DNA of 64,000 nt from Strix aluco (Eukaryota; Chordata; Aves; Strigiformes; Strigidae): NCBI RefSeq assembly GCF_031877795.1, contig NC_133937.1:19433501-19497500 (forward strand). Direction: 5' to 3'. This document shows, in pieces, positions 1 to 13,900 of this stretch (within the stretch, counting starts at the first letter, position 1; every line of letters starts with the position of its first letter). The position numbers and the translations under genes are program-made. The notes under the pieces are model-generated. The model saw only the letters and a list, made by a program, of their open reading frames with translations, had not been told where the DNA came from and ran no database searches.

Positions 1-1670
1 AGCCTATCAGTAAATCCAGGCCCAGCCAATTTGAAGCTGAGAGGATTACATCTCTGAGGAGACAGGATGTGACTGATTCTCAGCTGGTTTCAATCTGCAG
101 TGGCTCAGGCTGGAAGCAGGGCAGTGTGATTAGGCTGACCCTCCCTTTTGAGCCTTCTCTGGGAAGGTGGGAATGCTGCCTGTACTGAGTATCTAGAAAT
201 TCTTCAAGAGATAGCTCTAGCTTTCAAATAGAGCTCTAGTTTTGATTGGTCTCTCTTCCCTGAGGGTGTTCTTAATGTTTTGAGTAGTAGCCTGAGAATA
301 TCCTCATATCTCTGTTATCTAGTGCCTCTGTCCCAGTCTATCCCCCTTTATCCTCCCTTCACCAGATACTTCAGCTTTTTCAGTATGTTCTGTGGCTAAA
401 ACAACTGTTACATCATTTCAGTATTGCTCCATCTCAGATAGATTGCCCCAGTGACATAGTTGAGATTGATGAACTGTTTGTTTTCTTTGTGTTATTAGGG
501 AGGAAAAAAATCAGACTGTAATCTGTACAGAGTAGCGCATGATCTCTTCAGGATCTCAGCATTTCACTTTTGAGCACAGTTTCATTTCCTGAGACTTAAC
601 AAGTAAACCCATTCACTTGCTTCCGTTAATATTAATCAAATATGGATTCTCAGAAAAAACAAGCTATTGACTGCAAACATATTTTCCTATATAATTTCAG
701 TGATGATTGCTCTTGTCAAAATATGCAGGTGCAAACATATTTTCCTATATAATCTCAGTAATGATTGCTCTTGTCAAAATATGCAGGCACCGGAAACTGA
801 GAAGAGCTTATTTCTTATGCATAAATCAAGAGGGGGTTTTATAGTTGTTGTTAGCATATGAAAATTGCTTCTTTGGCAACTGAAGCACAGGTTTTTTTTG
901 ATTGTTGCTGAAAGACCTCTACTTTTCCGATCAGCTGCAATCTACTATTCTTAGTACATTCAAGACTCATGTTCAATTAGTTGGTCATTTGCAGAGGCTT
1001 TACCTTGTGCAATGTTACTGAAGTCTAGGGAGTACATATTTATGCTTGATATATTTTAACCTGGGATTGCAAGTACTACTTGGCATTAATCATAATTGTT
1101 TTATTATTGTATAGCCTTATCCAGTTAGAGTAAGGAGCTGTGCTACCCTGGTTAGGAATCACCCATCATACATTTGGTTTCTTGTTTTATCTTGGCATAA
1201 TACTAATATTTGCATTATTCTTATACAAAGGTACTCATACCTGCTGTTGACTGCACTGGTATAACAATTTTTTTATCTGGAAGTAATGAGATATGTAGAG
1301 CACTCTTAACAGGGTGAGAGTTGGGATGGGGGGATGAAGCTATGCCAGTGTGCTGTCTAAAACTTCCCATCATGTAACTGCAGTATGTGTTGCGTTTTGC
1401 ACTTGTAGTGTTAGGTAGCTGCTTCTTCAATACTGTCCTGTCACAGTTGCTGCTGGGTGCTGTTGAGAACCACCAGACTTTATATCCGAGATACCAAAGA
1501 GGGGCAGCGGAAGCAGGCAGGCCTAGGAAAATAGAATGTTTCAGGAGCTGGCAAAATCACACCAGAGTAGGTATCGCTTAGCTTTGGGACCATGTAATGA
1601 AAGGCACTGTGTAAATGTTAGGTTTGGCTCAGAATGAAAAATTCAACCTTTCTGCCTTCCTCCCTTGTAG
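1..1670 (+). other. GBF1 intron, AT-rich, with a 58-bp tandem duplication
   Basis: No exon-like frame flanked by splice sites is visible. Contains a direct duplication at 672-787. Confidence 0.75.
672..787 (+). repeat. 58-bp unit duplicated in tandem
   Basis: 672-729 and 730-787 are the same 58-bp unit with two differences (tt/tc in aatttcag and g/a in tgatg). Both copies end in aaatatgcagg. Confidence 0.95.
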
Positions 1671-1907
1671 AAATGATGAGATAGTGATGCCAGAAGAACA
1701 GACAGGCCTGGTGAAGGAAAACTATATCTGGAATGTCCTGCTACATCGTGGTGCCACTGACGAGGGAATATTCCTCCATGTGCCTCCCGGAAGCTATGAC
1801 CATGATCTCTTCACCATGACGTGGGGGCCAACCATTGCAGCACTTTCTTATGTTTTTGACAAAAGCTTAGAAGAAACAATCATCCAGAAGGCTATTTCTG
1901 GTTTCAG
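1671..1907 (+). CDS. GBF1: GBF1 exon w1 (first in window)
   Basis: Acceptor cttgtag, donor cag|gtaact. Enters with one base finishing a codon, leaves with AG of an Arg codon. Encodes the stretch after Sec7, including [10 protein letters not shown] and [17 protein letters not shown]. Confidence 0.96.
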
Positions 1908-4900
1908 GTAACTCTTGCATTCATGAAGACCCAGAAGAGTTAGGGTGGCCATTGTCTCCTGTTGACCTGCTAGAGACATCACAGTGAATATCAACTGTTA
2001 CTTTTCCTAGCAATTGAAAAGCATTTTTATTGTGACCTGTGGTCCTCTAGTTTTGTTTTGTCATTTGTATTGATTCATTCCATCTTGGCTTCTCCTGGTT
2101 GCCACTCACAGTTTGGCTTGACTGCTGTGTGGTAGTAAATCAAAGTGCCTGGGGTATGTATTTCATTTAAAAGACCTGCTGACATAGCTGTGCTGCTTAG
2201 AAGTGAGGGGAAGAAGTCACTCTTAACGTGCATAGTGATGCTGGCAAAATCCCTGTATATGAACAAAACCTTTCGTGTATGAGGCCATAGCTGTGGCTGA
2301 ATGGGATGTGGGATTTTTTTTCTCTTTTTTTCTTTTCCAGATGACCAGTATTCAAAAAACTTGCTATCTGTGAGAAACTGTATTGGAACAATCTTTGGTC
2401 ATGCTTAGATCCAGACCAAATGATGCCTTAAGCATAGTTTTAAAGCTCTGTTAGTATAGTGCTGTAGCCATGATCTCTTGGAAACTAGACCTTCAACACT
2501 ACCACCAATCTCAGCAACTCTGTCTTATGTCAAGATAGGACATGAGGTATATTGGCTCAGATGCAAGCGGTCTGTCTGTTTAGACTCACTTCTTGAAACT
2601 GATCCTTGCATCAGCACAGAACAATATCAGGATCTATGGATGAGGATTGAGACTGAGGGATAATAGTAAACTTCTATACATCAGCATTCATTATGAGTGG
2701 GTGGAGAGGAAGGTCTAAAATGTCAACAGAGAGACTCTCTGATTTACTGTCCTGTAGACAGAATTGTCTGTGCTGACTTATTACATTATTTTCTGTTTTC
2801 TTCCTTCCTCAGGAAATGTGCAATGATTTCTGCTCACTATGGCCTTAGTGATGTGTTTGACAATCTCATAATTTCTCTCTGCAAGTTCACAGCCCTTAGC
2901 AGTGAGGTAAGTTTGCAAGGAGGGGAAAGAAGCGTGGCTTTTAGTATATAGGAGTTCTCTTCCTCTGATAAGCAATAATTTTAGTTATCACAGTGTCTGT
3001 AGATAATCTATCAGGCCCTGCTCAGAGTTTTCTGGAGGAGGCAATGAAAAGCATGTAGTGAAGCAGGACTTCTGTAGGACAGGTTGAAATATGGAAATTT
3101 CCTTCTACTCACTCGCAAGTGGCAGTTTGTGCAGAGCAGAATGCCATGATGTAGAAGTGCTTATTCCATCTACTTGATCGGAGGAGACTTAGATCTCCCT
3201 GTGATCAAGACAGTGATCATCCATGATCCCAAGCAAGTTTATTCAATAGCTGAAATGCATATTTAGTTATAGGGCTTGTGCAGTGCCAGGAGGGACTGTT
3301 TTGTGAGCTGTTCTTCCAAAGTTTGAGGACTCTGCATCCACCCAAGCATAAAGGGCTTAGAAAAGCAAATGCTCTGAATTGTCAGTTGGTGAGTGGAATC
3401 TGGTAATAAGATTGGCTGTTAGCCCCACTTTTGGCAAGCCCTAAAGACCGTTTCCGTGGATTGTACTGTGAGAATAAACTCATGGTATAGTGGTTGGTGT
3501 AAGCTTTTTTTTTGCCCAAATCTGTTTGTTACAGCATCAGCCTGTTTTTACCCCAAGGTGTTTGATAGACACTGTGTGGCAGACCATGCTTTGTGCTAAG
3601 GAGGGGACACCAGCAACTCTTTTAAAGGGTCAGAACTCACAAAGAATCTCACAGCATTTCTCTGAGAAGCAGTGCAAGACCCACAGTGAGCAGAATAGAA
3701 TTGCCACACATAAAAAAAAGCAAAACAAGGTCATTCAAGACTGAAAGCATGGGAGTAAAAAGGCCAAGACAGGTGATTTTTTTTTTTTTTAAATCCCTTA
3801 AAGGGATAGCAGAAAGGGAACAGTCCTGCAGATTAATCCAGTAAATGGAATTAGACTGCAGGGAAATGGAATTGTTTGGACTGGGTGTTTTGTGTGACTT
3901 GCATTCTGGTGTTGGTAGCAGTGAAAAAGTCCCAAGTTGACTATTAAAAGACAAAGAAATCCCAAGTGGTGGGGTTGCTTTAGATTCCCTCTTTCTCTAC
4001 AGCTCACAACAGTAAAGATGAAATACTTGCTCCTCTCCAGGCATACCAGACCTCAAGACTACCAATAGATAATACAAGCAGAGGAATGTCTGCCATGAAA
4101 CAACTGTTTGACACAGATTTACACAGTAGAAGCAACTAGGCTAAGCCCTCAGAGGCACCAGCTATTGCCAGCTGCATCCTATCTAGTTGTGAGACTGAAA
4201 TCTGGAGGAGTCTGAGGTCTGTAAATTAGGCAAGCATGTCTTGGTAATGACGTAGAATCAGGGAGTTCTGGATTTGAAGAAGGCTGTGAGTTCTTATCTT
4301 TGGCCAGATTCCAAGTACACCAATTACTTTCTGCTGTCCTAAATTCCTGTAAGGCTTGGGAGACAGTAGTGGAATATGACAACTGAACAAATATTTGAGA
4401 CACAGTCTGGTGGAAGGGGAGAAGGAGGGGCTGTCTTCAGGGACTGAGGAGACAAAACAAAGAGCAACTGTTAGAAAGCAAGGGAAGAACATCAAAGTGT
4501 CACTTAGGTGCCAGTCACTTCACAGGTTGGATCATGTGGTGATCAGGCATCCTCGCCAAACACTGCAATTGCTATGCATGGCCACTTTGGTTGAAAGAGG
4601 AGGAATGGAAGGGAACGTGGAAGGGGATTAAGTGATTTAAGAAGTGTGAGTGCCCCACTTCTTGATTCACAGTTAAGACTCATACTGACTCAGTGTATAA
4701 GTAGTAGCAAAATCCCTCTGTTTTAATTCAGTGGTTGTGGCTTGTTGCCACAGTGAAAAACCAAACATATTGCTGTTTGCACTCTTGAGACTTCAGTGAT
4801 GTATGTATTCGTGTGGTTTCCCCATAGCAACAATGGAAAAAACAAATTGGTTGTCACATTTCTGCCAGACTTCCAGATTGGCACTTCTAATGGAGTTAAG

Positions 4901-7900
4901 CTCTAGATCAAAGACCCATTTTGTTAAGTTTTGCCAGCAGTCTGGCTGAAGCTAGAGCTCGGTTTTTTGAACTTCAGGTCTGAGATTGGAAGAGCCACAT
5001 TTTCAATCCATCCTATCTCCTGTCTTCTGTTTCCTTTCTGGATGAAGGAATAAGTATGGTTTTTATCCACATAAGCAAGAGAGTGGCAAAGCCATCTCTA
5101 AACTGCAGAAATTTGGAGCATGTTACAGTGTCTGATACTAGCTCACATGGTTGCTGGGATTTTCTTGTTTTGGCAGCATATACTTGGTTGGTTTAAATGA
5201 CTTAGCACTTTTTTTGTATTTTGAAAAGCTGTGAGTATATTGAACAGATTATGAGGAATGGTGATCCAGCAATTATTGGTAGAGACTGTATGTCAGGGTT
5301 CATCACTCTTACTTTGAATCTTGCTGTTAAGTAGTGGTAGGAGTAGCTTTGCAAGTCAGTAATGTTTTTGGCTGTAGTTTCCTTCTCTAACAGTAGAGAG
5401 GAGTAATTGCTGCTTCCAGAGGAGATGTGGTACTTTTTGTAGAAGGCTTTGATCCTGGAATGAGTTCCCATAGCAGAATAAATTAGTGTTTAGTGATTTT
5501 TCAGCAAGCACTTTCAAAATGGTTCTCTATAGTTGTCATTCTTGGAGAGCTTATGTCTAGGTGGTTCAGTGATTCAGCTTGTATCAGGTAAGCCATCTTG
5601 TCCTTGTTTTTGTGCAAAGTGAATATGAGCTGAGGAGTTATCCAAGCATCGTACACAGAATTGTTGTCTTTCCCGTAACCAGCTCTGAACAGTCTGCCCT
5701 AATTTGTGTTGAAAAGAAAACATCTCTTGCTGACTGCCACCCCCCCTCTTCTTTCCTGCAGTCTATTGAGAACCTGCCCGCTGTTTTTGGAAGTAATCCC
5801 AAGGCCCATATTGCAGCAAAGACTGTGTTTCACTTGGCCCATCACCATGGTGACATTCTGCGGGAGGGCTGGAAAAACATCATGGAGGCCATGCTACAGC
5901 TTTTCCGAGCAGAGCTGCTGCCCAAGGCCATGGTGGAGGTAATAATAGCCAGCCCATGGGTAATTGAAGAGTAGGGGAGTGGGAAGCTGGCTTTTCATAG
6001 AACCAGTTCAAAGAGGAGGAGAGCTCTCTTGCAGAGACCTGGCTTTGGTAAAGACATACAGAGCTAGAAAGCTTGCAAAGGGTGTAATTCTCTATGTGCA
6101 GGCTTCAGCTTCTTTCACAGGGTTTCATTTTTTCTCACTTTACTTTTCGTTGGCTTTGAGAAATTCCAGCATTCATCTTACTTGAACAGATTTTGAATAT
6201 TGTGCAGAAGAGGGACATGTTTATGGGCATGAAGTATTAGAGTACAGCATTGGCATTACCAGATGGGGGTGATCCTTTACTGGAGGGGTGAGGGGGTGAA
6301 GAGCTGAGGTTGACTGCCTGCACATGGATGGTTGGGTGTAGTGTTTCAATACTAAGTGCAACATTACGGAGCAGGGGGCAGGGAAACAAAAAAAACCCCA
6401 CACCAACAGGCTACAAAGTAGTAGACAATTGATCATATACATGTTCTGGTTTGTCTTCCAGGTCGAAGACTTTGTGGATCCTAATGGCAAAATCTATCTA
6501 CAACGTGAGGAGACACCATCTAACCGGTGAGTGGTTCAGATGGCCCAGACAGTCCTTTTTTGACCAATGCTGGACAATAATAGATTATGGTTTCTTGTTC
6601 TCTTGCTGATGCTGGTGTCTTTTGATTTGTAGTGGTGAATCTACAGTGCTGAGTTTTGTTAGTTGGCTCACCCTCAGTGGGACAGAGCAGTCTGGTATGA
6701 GGGGGCCATCTACAGAGACACAGGAGGCAAAGCGAACAGCTCTGGAATGCATAAAGGTAACATACAGGCTGTAAAAGGACTTGCTTTTGTTCGTGGTGAC
6801 AGTACTATGTGGATAACAGGAAACAGGAACATAAATATGCATGCTTCTAGGCAGTTTTGCAGGTTCCAGAGGACTTGGGAATTGTAAGAAACTGCAGTGG
6901 AGCATATCTGCATTGCCAGTTGAAGGGTCTTATGTGCTGTTATGCACAAATGTATAACACATGAAAATAGGAATGATTACACACAAGAAGCTGGGATCTG
7001 CCCTTGGCATCACAATCCTATAATTGAGGACAAATTAATAAATTCTCAAATTACTTTTCTTTTCCAAGACAGTCCTAAGGTGTATGGTGTCCACAGAATC
7101 TGAACCTGGGGTTTGAGCAGTGTGTGGACAGAGGCCCCTTTTTAAGGAGTAAGGAGCTATCTGTTAAAATCTGTCTAGCACAGATCAAGTCTTATAGGGC
7201 TAATTGATATTAAGGGAGTGAACTATCTGGCAGGAGTTATCCTCCAGCTAATTGTGTTGCAGCCATTCTCCATATCTTCCCTGGGAACAAGCTGTGTTTC
7301 TGGAGGATGTTTGTCTGCCTTTATTCCCCAGATGCACAGTCTTCTTTTTCTGTCTTTTGCAGCAGTGTGATCCTGAGAAGCTGATCACAGAAAGCAAATT
7401 CCTCCAACTTGAATCCCTCCAGGAACTCATGAAGGTGAGAGAGATGCTGGGCTGGGGACTGGACTGGGAGTGCAACAAGTGCATGATCGTAGATACGTGC
7501 TGTGCGCTCACCTAGCTCCTCTGTCCCCAGAGGAGATTGTGGACCTGTTTGGGCTGTGAAACCAGTCAGTAGTTCAGCTGTTACATGTAACTTCTATGAA
7601 GGCAGCCACAATTGCTTTAGTAGTAGAGGAATATGTTAAGTTGTGGAATGGGTTCCAAAAGCCTTGAAGAGGTCACAGTAAGTGTTGGAAGTAGCTCCGT
7701 TTAGGAGCTTAAGTTATAGGTTGTGCTTTTTCAACTTTTCTGGTGTGCCATGAGCCTAATGAGAACATTTTAAAAGGCCACTTCAGAGGCAAGAGCTGTG
7801 CGGAAATATTTGACTGTGTGCCCCTAGGTAGTGTGGTACCTGGCTGCTGTGGGAGACATAATAAGGCTGGATGCACTAGCCTTTGGGCTAGAGAAGCTCT

Positions 7901-10900
7901 TCTCCCTGAGGGAGAGTAGTTACCTGGTTCTGGTAGTGGCTTGTCAAGCTAGTGTGAAGTTTGAGACCACTCCGGGGTGTGGAACGAATCTGGCTGCTGC
8001 TCACCATTTCCAAAAGCAAATAGTGCAGTCAACCGTTGCAGGGATGCTGTGTGGGCTGGCAGTGGGTGTTGCCTAATTCCATGGCCCCTTAAAGTGCAAA
8101 TGCTTTTCCCTTCAGGCTGCTGTAATTGCAATTCACTGCCTTCATCAGTAGGGCCCATGACACTATTGAGACTTGTCTAAAACAAAGGAAAGGTTTGTTT
8201 ATCAAGGCTTGCTGCAGTGGTTCAGAAGAAAAGGTTTTGAGTTTCAAAATGAAGATGGTAAGTGAGTAAACCTCAAAGAACAATACTTAAAACAGCTAAA
8301 GCAGAACCTTGGTTGCTGGATCTTGGAGAAGTGGTGACTCAGTTTTTGTGTGCCATCTCCGTTCCGGGGCACATTCTGCTCTTACCCTTATTATGTCAGG
8401 AATTCTCCCTTCATATGCAAGCAGATGGCTCAAGAAGACAGTTACAATATTTGTAGTCATTCCTAGGTATGTCTGCCTTTTCTGTGCTTCACATATTCTT
8501 AGCTGGAAGCTGCTGGCTCTCAGAATTCCTCTCCATCTGAGAGACTTTGTCAGAGTTTAACATCTTTTAAGTTCATATTGTATAATTAACAAAAAATAAT
8601 TTTCCATATATTTAGCATGACCTCTATCTGATGCATTTTTGACTACGCATGACCTCACCAGCCGGTGGAGTGCAGTTTTGCCCAGACTCAAAGCATTCTG
8701 TTGGACCTCACTTGTTGGTCCCCTGGTTTTGGGGGCTTGTGATTCACAAACATTTCCTGGCTTTTCTAGGCTTTAATCTCTGTGACTCCTGATGAGGAGA
8801 CATATGATGAAGAGGATGCTGCCTTCTGCTTGGAGATGCTTCTGAGGATTGTGCTAGAGAATAGGTATGACTTTGAAATACATACAGATTCCCTGTAAAT
8901 GTCCCTGCTTTACTGCAGCTGCTGCCTGGGTCCAGGGAGTGAGTTCCTTATGTGCTTGATATGCCAGCTGAAGCAGCATGTGGCTCTAATTTCAGGGCTT
9001 AGCAATTCCACTCTAGCATGTGCAAGCAGAGGGGCTATTGGCCCACGAATTATTGCTTGATATCATGAGATTTGGACAACATAAACGAAACTCTGGAGGG
9101 AGAATTCTCCCACCTGATTGCTTTGCAAGTAATGAAGTAAATAAGAAATTTGACAGCTTTGATGTTTCTATGTGTCTGTTCTTATACCTCCCAGCTGGAG
9201 TTTTTCATTGAAATGAAGAAATATGGGGTTGTTGGGAGTTCTGGGAGAGGTAACTGGATTCCTGTTGTCTCATCTCCTTTCATCCTACCCCTTCCCTCCT
9301 CCTTGTTGTGGCTAGGGACCGTGTGACCTGTGTTTGGCAAACTGTTCGAGACCACCTCTATCATCTCTGTGTCCATGCGATGGAGTTCTGCTTCTTGGTG
9401 GAGAGGGCAGTGGTGGGGCTGCTGAGACTGGCAATTCGGCTCCTTCGTCGGGAGGAAATCAGTGCACAGGTAAGGGATTATTGAAAGTCAGTTACTGGGG
9501 TTTTGTGGCCAGTGCCTGGCAACACAGGAAACCACTTGCTGTTGGATGGACCCACATTTAACCTGTCTGTGCTGCAGGTAACAACAAACAGCAGTTGTAA
9601 GTAGCTCTAAACAAACAAAGAGGGACTTTGCTGGACAATGGAGTGTAAATAATAGGGTCTGTTATTCTTGTCTCCTTCTCTGGCCAGGTTCTTCTCTCAT
9701 TGCGTATCCTGCTCATGATGAAGCCAAATGTGCTGTCCAGAGTTAGCCATGAGGTTGCCTACGGCCTCCATGAACTCCTGAAGACCAACGCTGCCAACAT
9801 TCACTCTGGGGATGACTGGTACACGCTCTTCACCCTTCTGGAGTGCATTGGGTCTGGGGTGAAGCCGCCTGCAGCCCTGCAGGTTACAGCAAGGGCAGAT
9901 AATGACACAGGTAAGACAGGCCAGGTTTTGCTAGGAAATCTGATGCCTGCCTGCCAGATAAGCAGCTGCTTCCTCAAGCTTTTCAATTAGCAAAGGGGAC
10001 TGCAAGAAAACAAAGCTGATATTAAACTACATTAGCAAGATTAAAGACCAGCACCTGCTGTTCACTCCCACCCCATGGTCTGTCCCTGTCTCTACTATGC
10101 CATCTCTTCCTGCTCCGTGAGCAGCAGTCCAGGTGCTAGTCCCTGGGGGAGCAGTGGGAGGAAAACTGATATCAGTTGTAGCAGCTGTAGAAGGTCTTTT
10201 CTCTACCCAAGGAGCATTTTCTGCTGGTTGTGGTCTGGTGCCTTGGGTAATACAGCCTTAATCTCTCATCTGGGTGTGTAATGTAAACCCAGCTGTTGTT
10301 CCTGTCATACTTGCTGCTTTTGTGGGACTGACTCCTTTCTGTCCCCATTTTAAGGATCTCGTAAATGGATTTGTACTTTATAATTCTGTTTCCAAATCCA
10401 TTGGTGTTCAGAGTGCCTGAACCATTCCCACAAGACCAACCCGCTATTTCCCACTTCTCTTGACTGTGTTAGAAAGACTGTCTTTTCAGCAAACTGTTCC
10501 TGTTTTGCTTTAGCCAGCTGGCAGTGTATTTGAGGCTGACAGCTTCAGACTTTTAAAGCAAACAACAAGAAAAGACTTTTCCAGAAGCCTTCAATTTCTT
10601 ATTTGCTTTTCTAGAACTTCCTTGCTAGGTCCTGATGCTTTGTGCTAGACAGATGGGAGAAACCTGATTTTGCAGAACACCTATGGCCTTTGCCTTCTGG
10701 GCTAATGCTGGGGCTGTCTTCTCCCGTTTTGTTGGTTTGTTTTTTTTTTTTTTACTGCTTCTGTCTTTGCTGACTGAGCAAACTACTTGACTGTGACACC
10801 TTCCACATCAGAACATTAGTTCTCTTTGCCTCCTTCTGAAAATGTTTGATGCACTGTGTTCACAGCAAGTCTGTCTCTGCTGATGAGTTTCTAGATAATG

Positions 10901-13900
10901 TTGAATGATAGAGCGAATTAATTTTTGCTTCTAAATAACATTATGTCAGTAACTTAAATTTGGCCCTTGCAAAGATTTCTGCTTGGGACATGAAATTTAA
11001 GTTATCCTAAATGTCAGAGAAGGTAGGTCTAACAGCTGTGGAACATGTTAATGTAGATTGCTGTTCATGAGAAAGACTTTACCAGTATTAGTGTGAAGCT
11101 GAGTGACCCCAGAGGCCCTACGTGAGTCATGTCATTCCATGTTGTGCTTTTGGAGGTGTCTTGGCTGAACCTAGTACCTCCAGTAGTTCTTAAAGTGTGT
11201 GGTACATCTGATTCTTACCACAGAGTCAAAGCATTGGACTTCCTGCCCTTTTTAAATCCATGGTCAGACTGACAAGTGACATAGCAGGGGATGGAAAGCC
11301 CCTTCCTTGTGAAGGCGAAAGCCGAACATATCTATAGTGTCAAAGATCTGTTCCTTCTGTATCCTGTGCATGCTCCTGTCGTTCTTCCTCTCGCAGGAGG
11401 AGAGGCCTGGCCCAGTTTCTTCCAGGGCCCACTGGTGGTTCCTAGCTGATGCTGATCTGAGTAATCTGGATTGCTTCTCCCTTATCCATAGTTACTCTTC
11501 CAACTTCTTGATTTGGCTTTGATCTAAAACCCATGCCTTTTGTCTTGAAGGTGCTCAGTCAGACAGCGAGGTCTCCTCCTCCTGTCATCCCAGCGACATG
11601 GGCCTGGACCGAGGCTACACCTCTGATTCAGAGGTGTACACAGACCACGGGAAGCCAGGCAAAATGCATCGCTCGGTGACAGACGTGGATGTCATGAACA
11701 GTGGCTGGCTAGTGGTGAGTAGCCAGTGGGCTTCTGGTGCCTGAAGAAGACTACTCCTAGCATGGTTGTGGGCGTAGGGTGTGGTAGGGAGAGAAAGAAT
11801 AAGACAGTAGGAAAGAGAGCTAGGATGAGCTGACAATGTAAAGGGAGGATGGGGAGGAGGTGCAGATGGAGAGGAGAAAGCTTGGAGGCCAGTGAGGAAG
11901 AAAGGGAAATGGCTCCTGCAGAAATGTTCCCTGTTGGCTTCAGAAGAAAGGCCCTTTCAGGATATGCATGAGGTGCTGCTTGTTATGCTGCCCTCTCCGG
12001 CTGCTTTCTTGCTGTGCCCTACAGGTGGGGAAAGATGACATCGACACCTCCAGACCCACTGCTGGACTCAGCAGGCTGGGGCCATCTCCTCTTGTCAACC
12101 AGTACAGCCTGACTGTGGGGCTGGATTTGGGCCCACATGACACAAAGTCTCTCATGAAGTGCGTAGAGTCCCTGTCCTTCATCGTGCGAGATGCTGCCCA
12201 CGTTACACCTGAGAACTTCGAACTCTGTGTCAAAACCATACGCATCTTTGTGGAGGCGAGCTTGAATGGGGGTAAGGTGGCCCTTGGTTTGACAATCAGG
12301 ATTGGGCTTGGGATGGCCAGTCAGCAAGAATTGTGAAGTATACTGTCAGGGAATGAGTCCCCAACCCCAAGAAGATGGTCTGCTGTGAGAAAAGTGTCCT
12401 GGCTGCTGCTGCTGGCAGCAGGGACCTTATTCTTGTCCCTCTCTCCGGGATGGGGGGAGGTCTGGAGCTGATGTGGAGGCAGCAGTATCAGCTGTTGCTG
12501 AAGGCTCTTCCTGAGGGATGTGGGGGGTACCTCTTCAAGCAAGTAGTAATCTCACAGGACAGGACCTTCAGCTGGGGATATTAAAAGGTGGCTGCTGTAT
12601 GTGTTGAAGGGCAGCAAATTTTGTGGGTGGAGTGTGTATATGGTATGTTGCTGCCTTTCACTTTCTAGGCTACAAGTCCCAGGAGAAGAGGGGGAAAAGC
12701 CACAGGTATGACAGTAAATCCAGTCGGTTAAAAAAAAAGCCAAAGGAGAGCTCCACACGGCGGTCACGAGTCTTGAGCCAGCACCAGGCGCACACACACA
12801 GTGATGAGGATGAGGATGAGAGCATCCCTGCCAGCTACCACACTGTGTCTTTACAGGTTAGTCAGGACGTAAGTATAGCAAGGATTTCCTCCTCTCCTTT
12901 CCCATACTCAGGCCTTGCTAAGGAGTCACTGGGGTTCTTCATGGGGTGAGGTGGGGGCTGCATCCTGTGTTAGTGGGCACTGGATGGCAGAGGGTAGCTC
13001 TGGTGGCAGTGCACGGTTATGCAGTGAAAAAGGAAGATGCAGTTTGGACAGATAAAAACCGCATAGCTGTGGAAAGAGAAGTCCTCTGAAAAGCAAGGAG
13101 GGTGGGGTCTGGATCTGTGAGTCGCTATGGTAGCTAAGATGGATGTGGCTCAAGGGCATTTGGAGGCATGAGGTTCGTGTAGGGTTAGTGGGCATCTGAC
13201 AGGGCATCTGAGCTTGTGGAGAGGGAAAAGCCCTGTGGGCTGAGGCACTGAGGTTTCAAGTACAGAGAACTGGGATGAGGGAGTCATTTTTCTCTCCAGC
13301 TGGTACTTCAAAGGTATGAAGGCACAGGCCTGCTGACTGCCAGTCTGTTGGGCCTCAGTTCAGCAGTAGAGTGACTGGAATGCTGTCACTTGCCCATACG
13401 GAGCTGTTCTGAGAGACCTTTTGCATGTGCTTAATGCTTTTTTTTTGTTTGTTTTTTAAAAAAAAAGTTACAGAGAGTTGTTCCTGGGCAGCATAGGTGG
13501 ATCACTGGGTTTCTCCCTCTGCCTGGGAGAGTCCATGCTTTGGGTCAGGAAAGGCTCCATTCTTTCTCCTGGCAGGATTGGCATGCTGTTCCTCGAAGAT
13601 GGGATTGACATGGCTACTGAACTAACACAAATCTTGCTGATGATACCTGGCACTTGACCACTTAGGGAAGGCACAGACAGCAGGGCCTGCCACCATCTCT
13701 AGAGCTATGTGTGGTTATGTACATACAGGAAGCAGGCTTGAGTAGCTGTGAGCCTTTTAGCATCGGTTTGGGGAAAGAGCAGAGGCGAGGGTTGCTTCAA
13801 AAATTTAAGTCCTGTGTGTTGCTTAATGTGATGCTTGACTTGCAGCTCCTGGACCTCATGCACACCTTGCACACGCGAGCGGCCACCATCTACAGCTCCT

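Noticed and set aside
667-861. 64-codon frame over the tandem duplication
   Set aside because: Repeat reading through by chance because 58 bp times two leaves it open; no exon signals.
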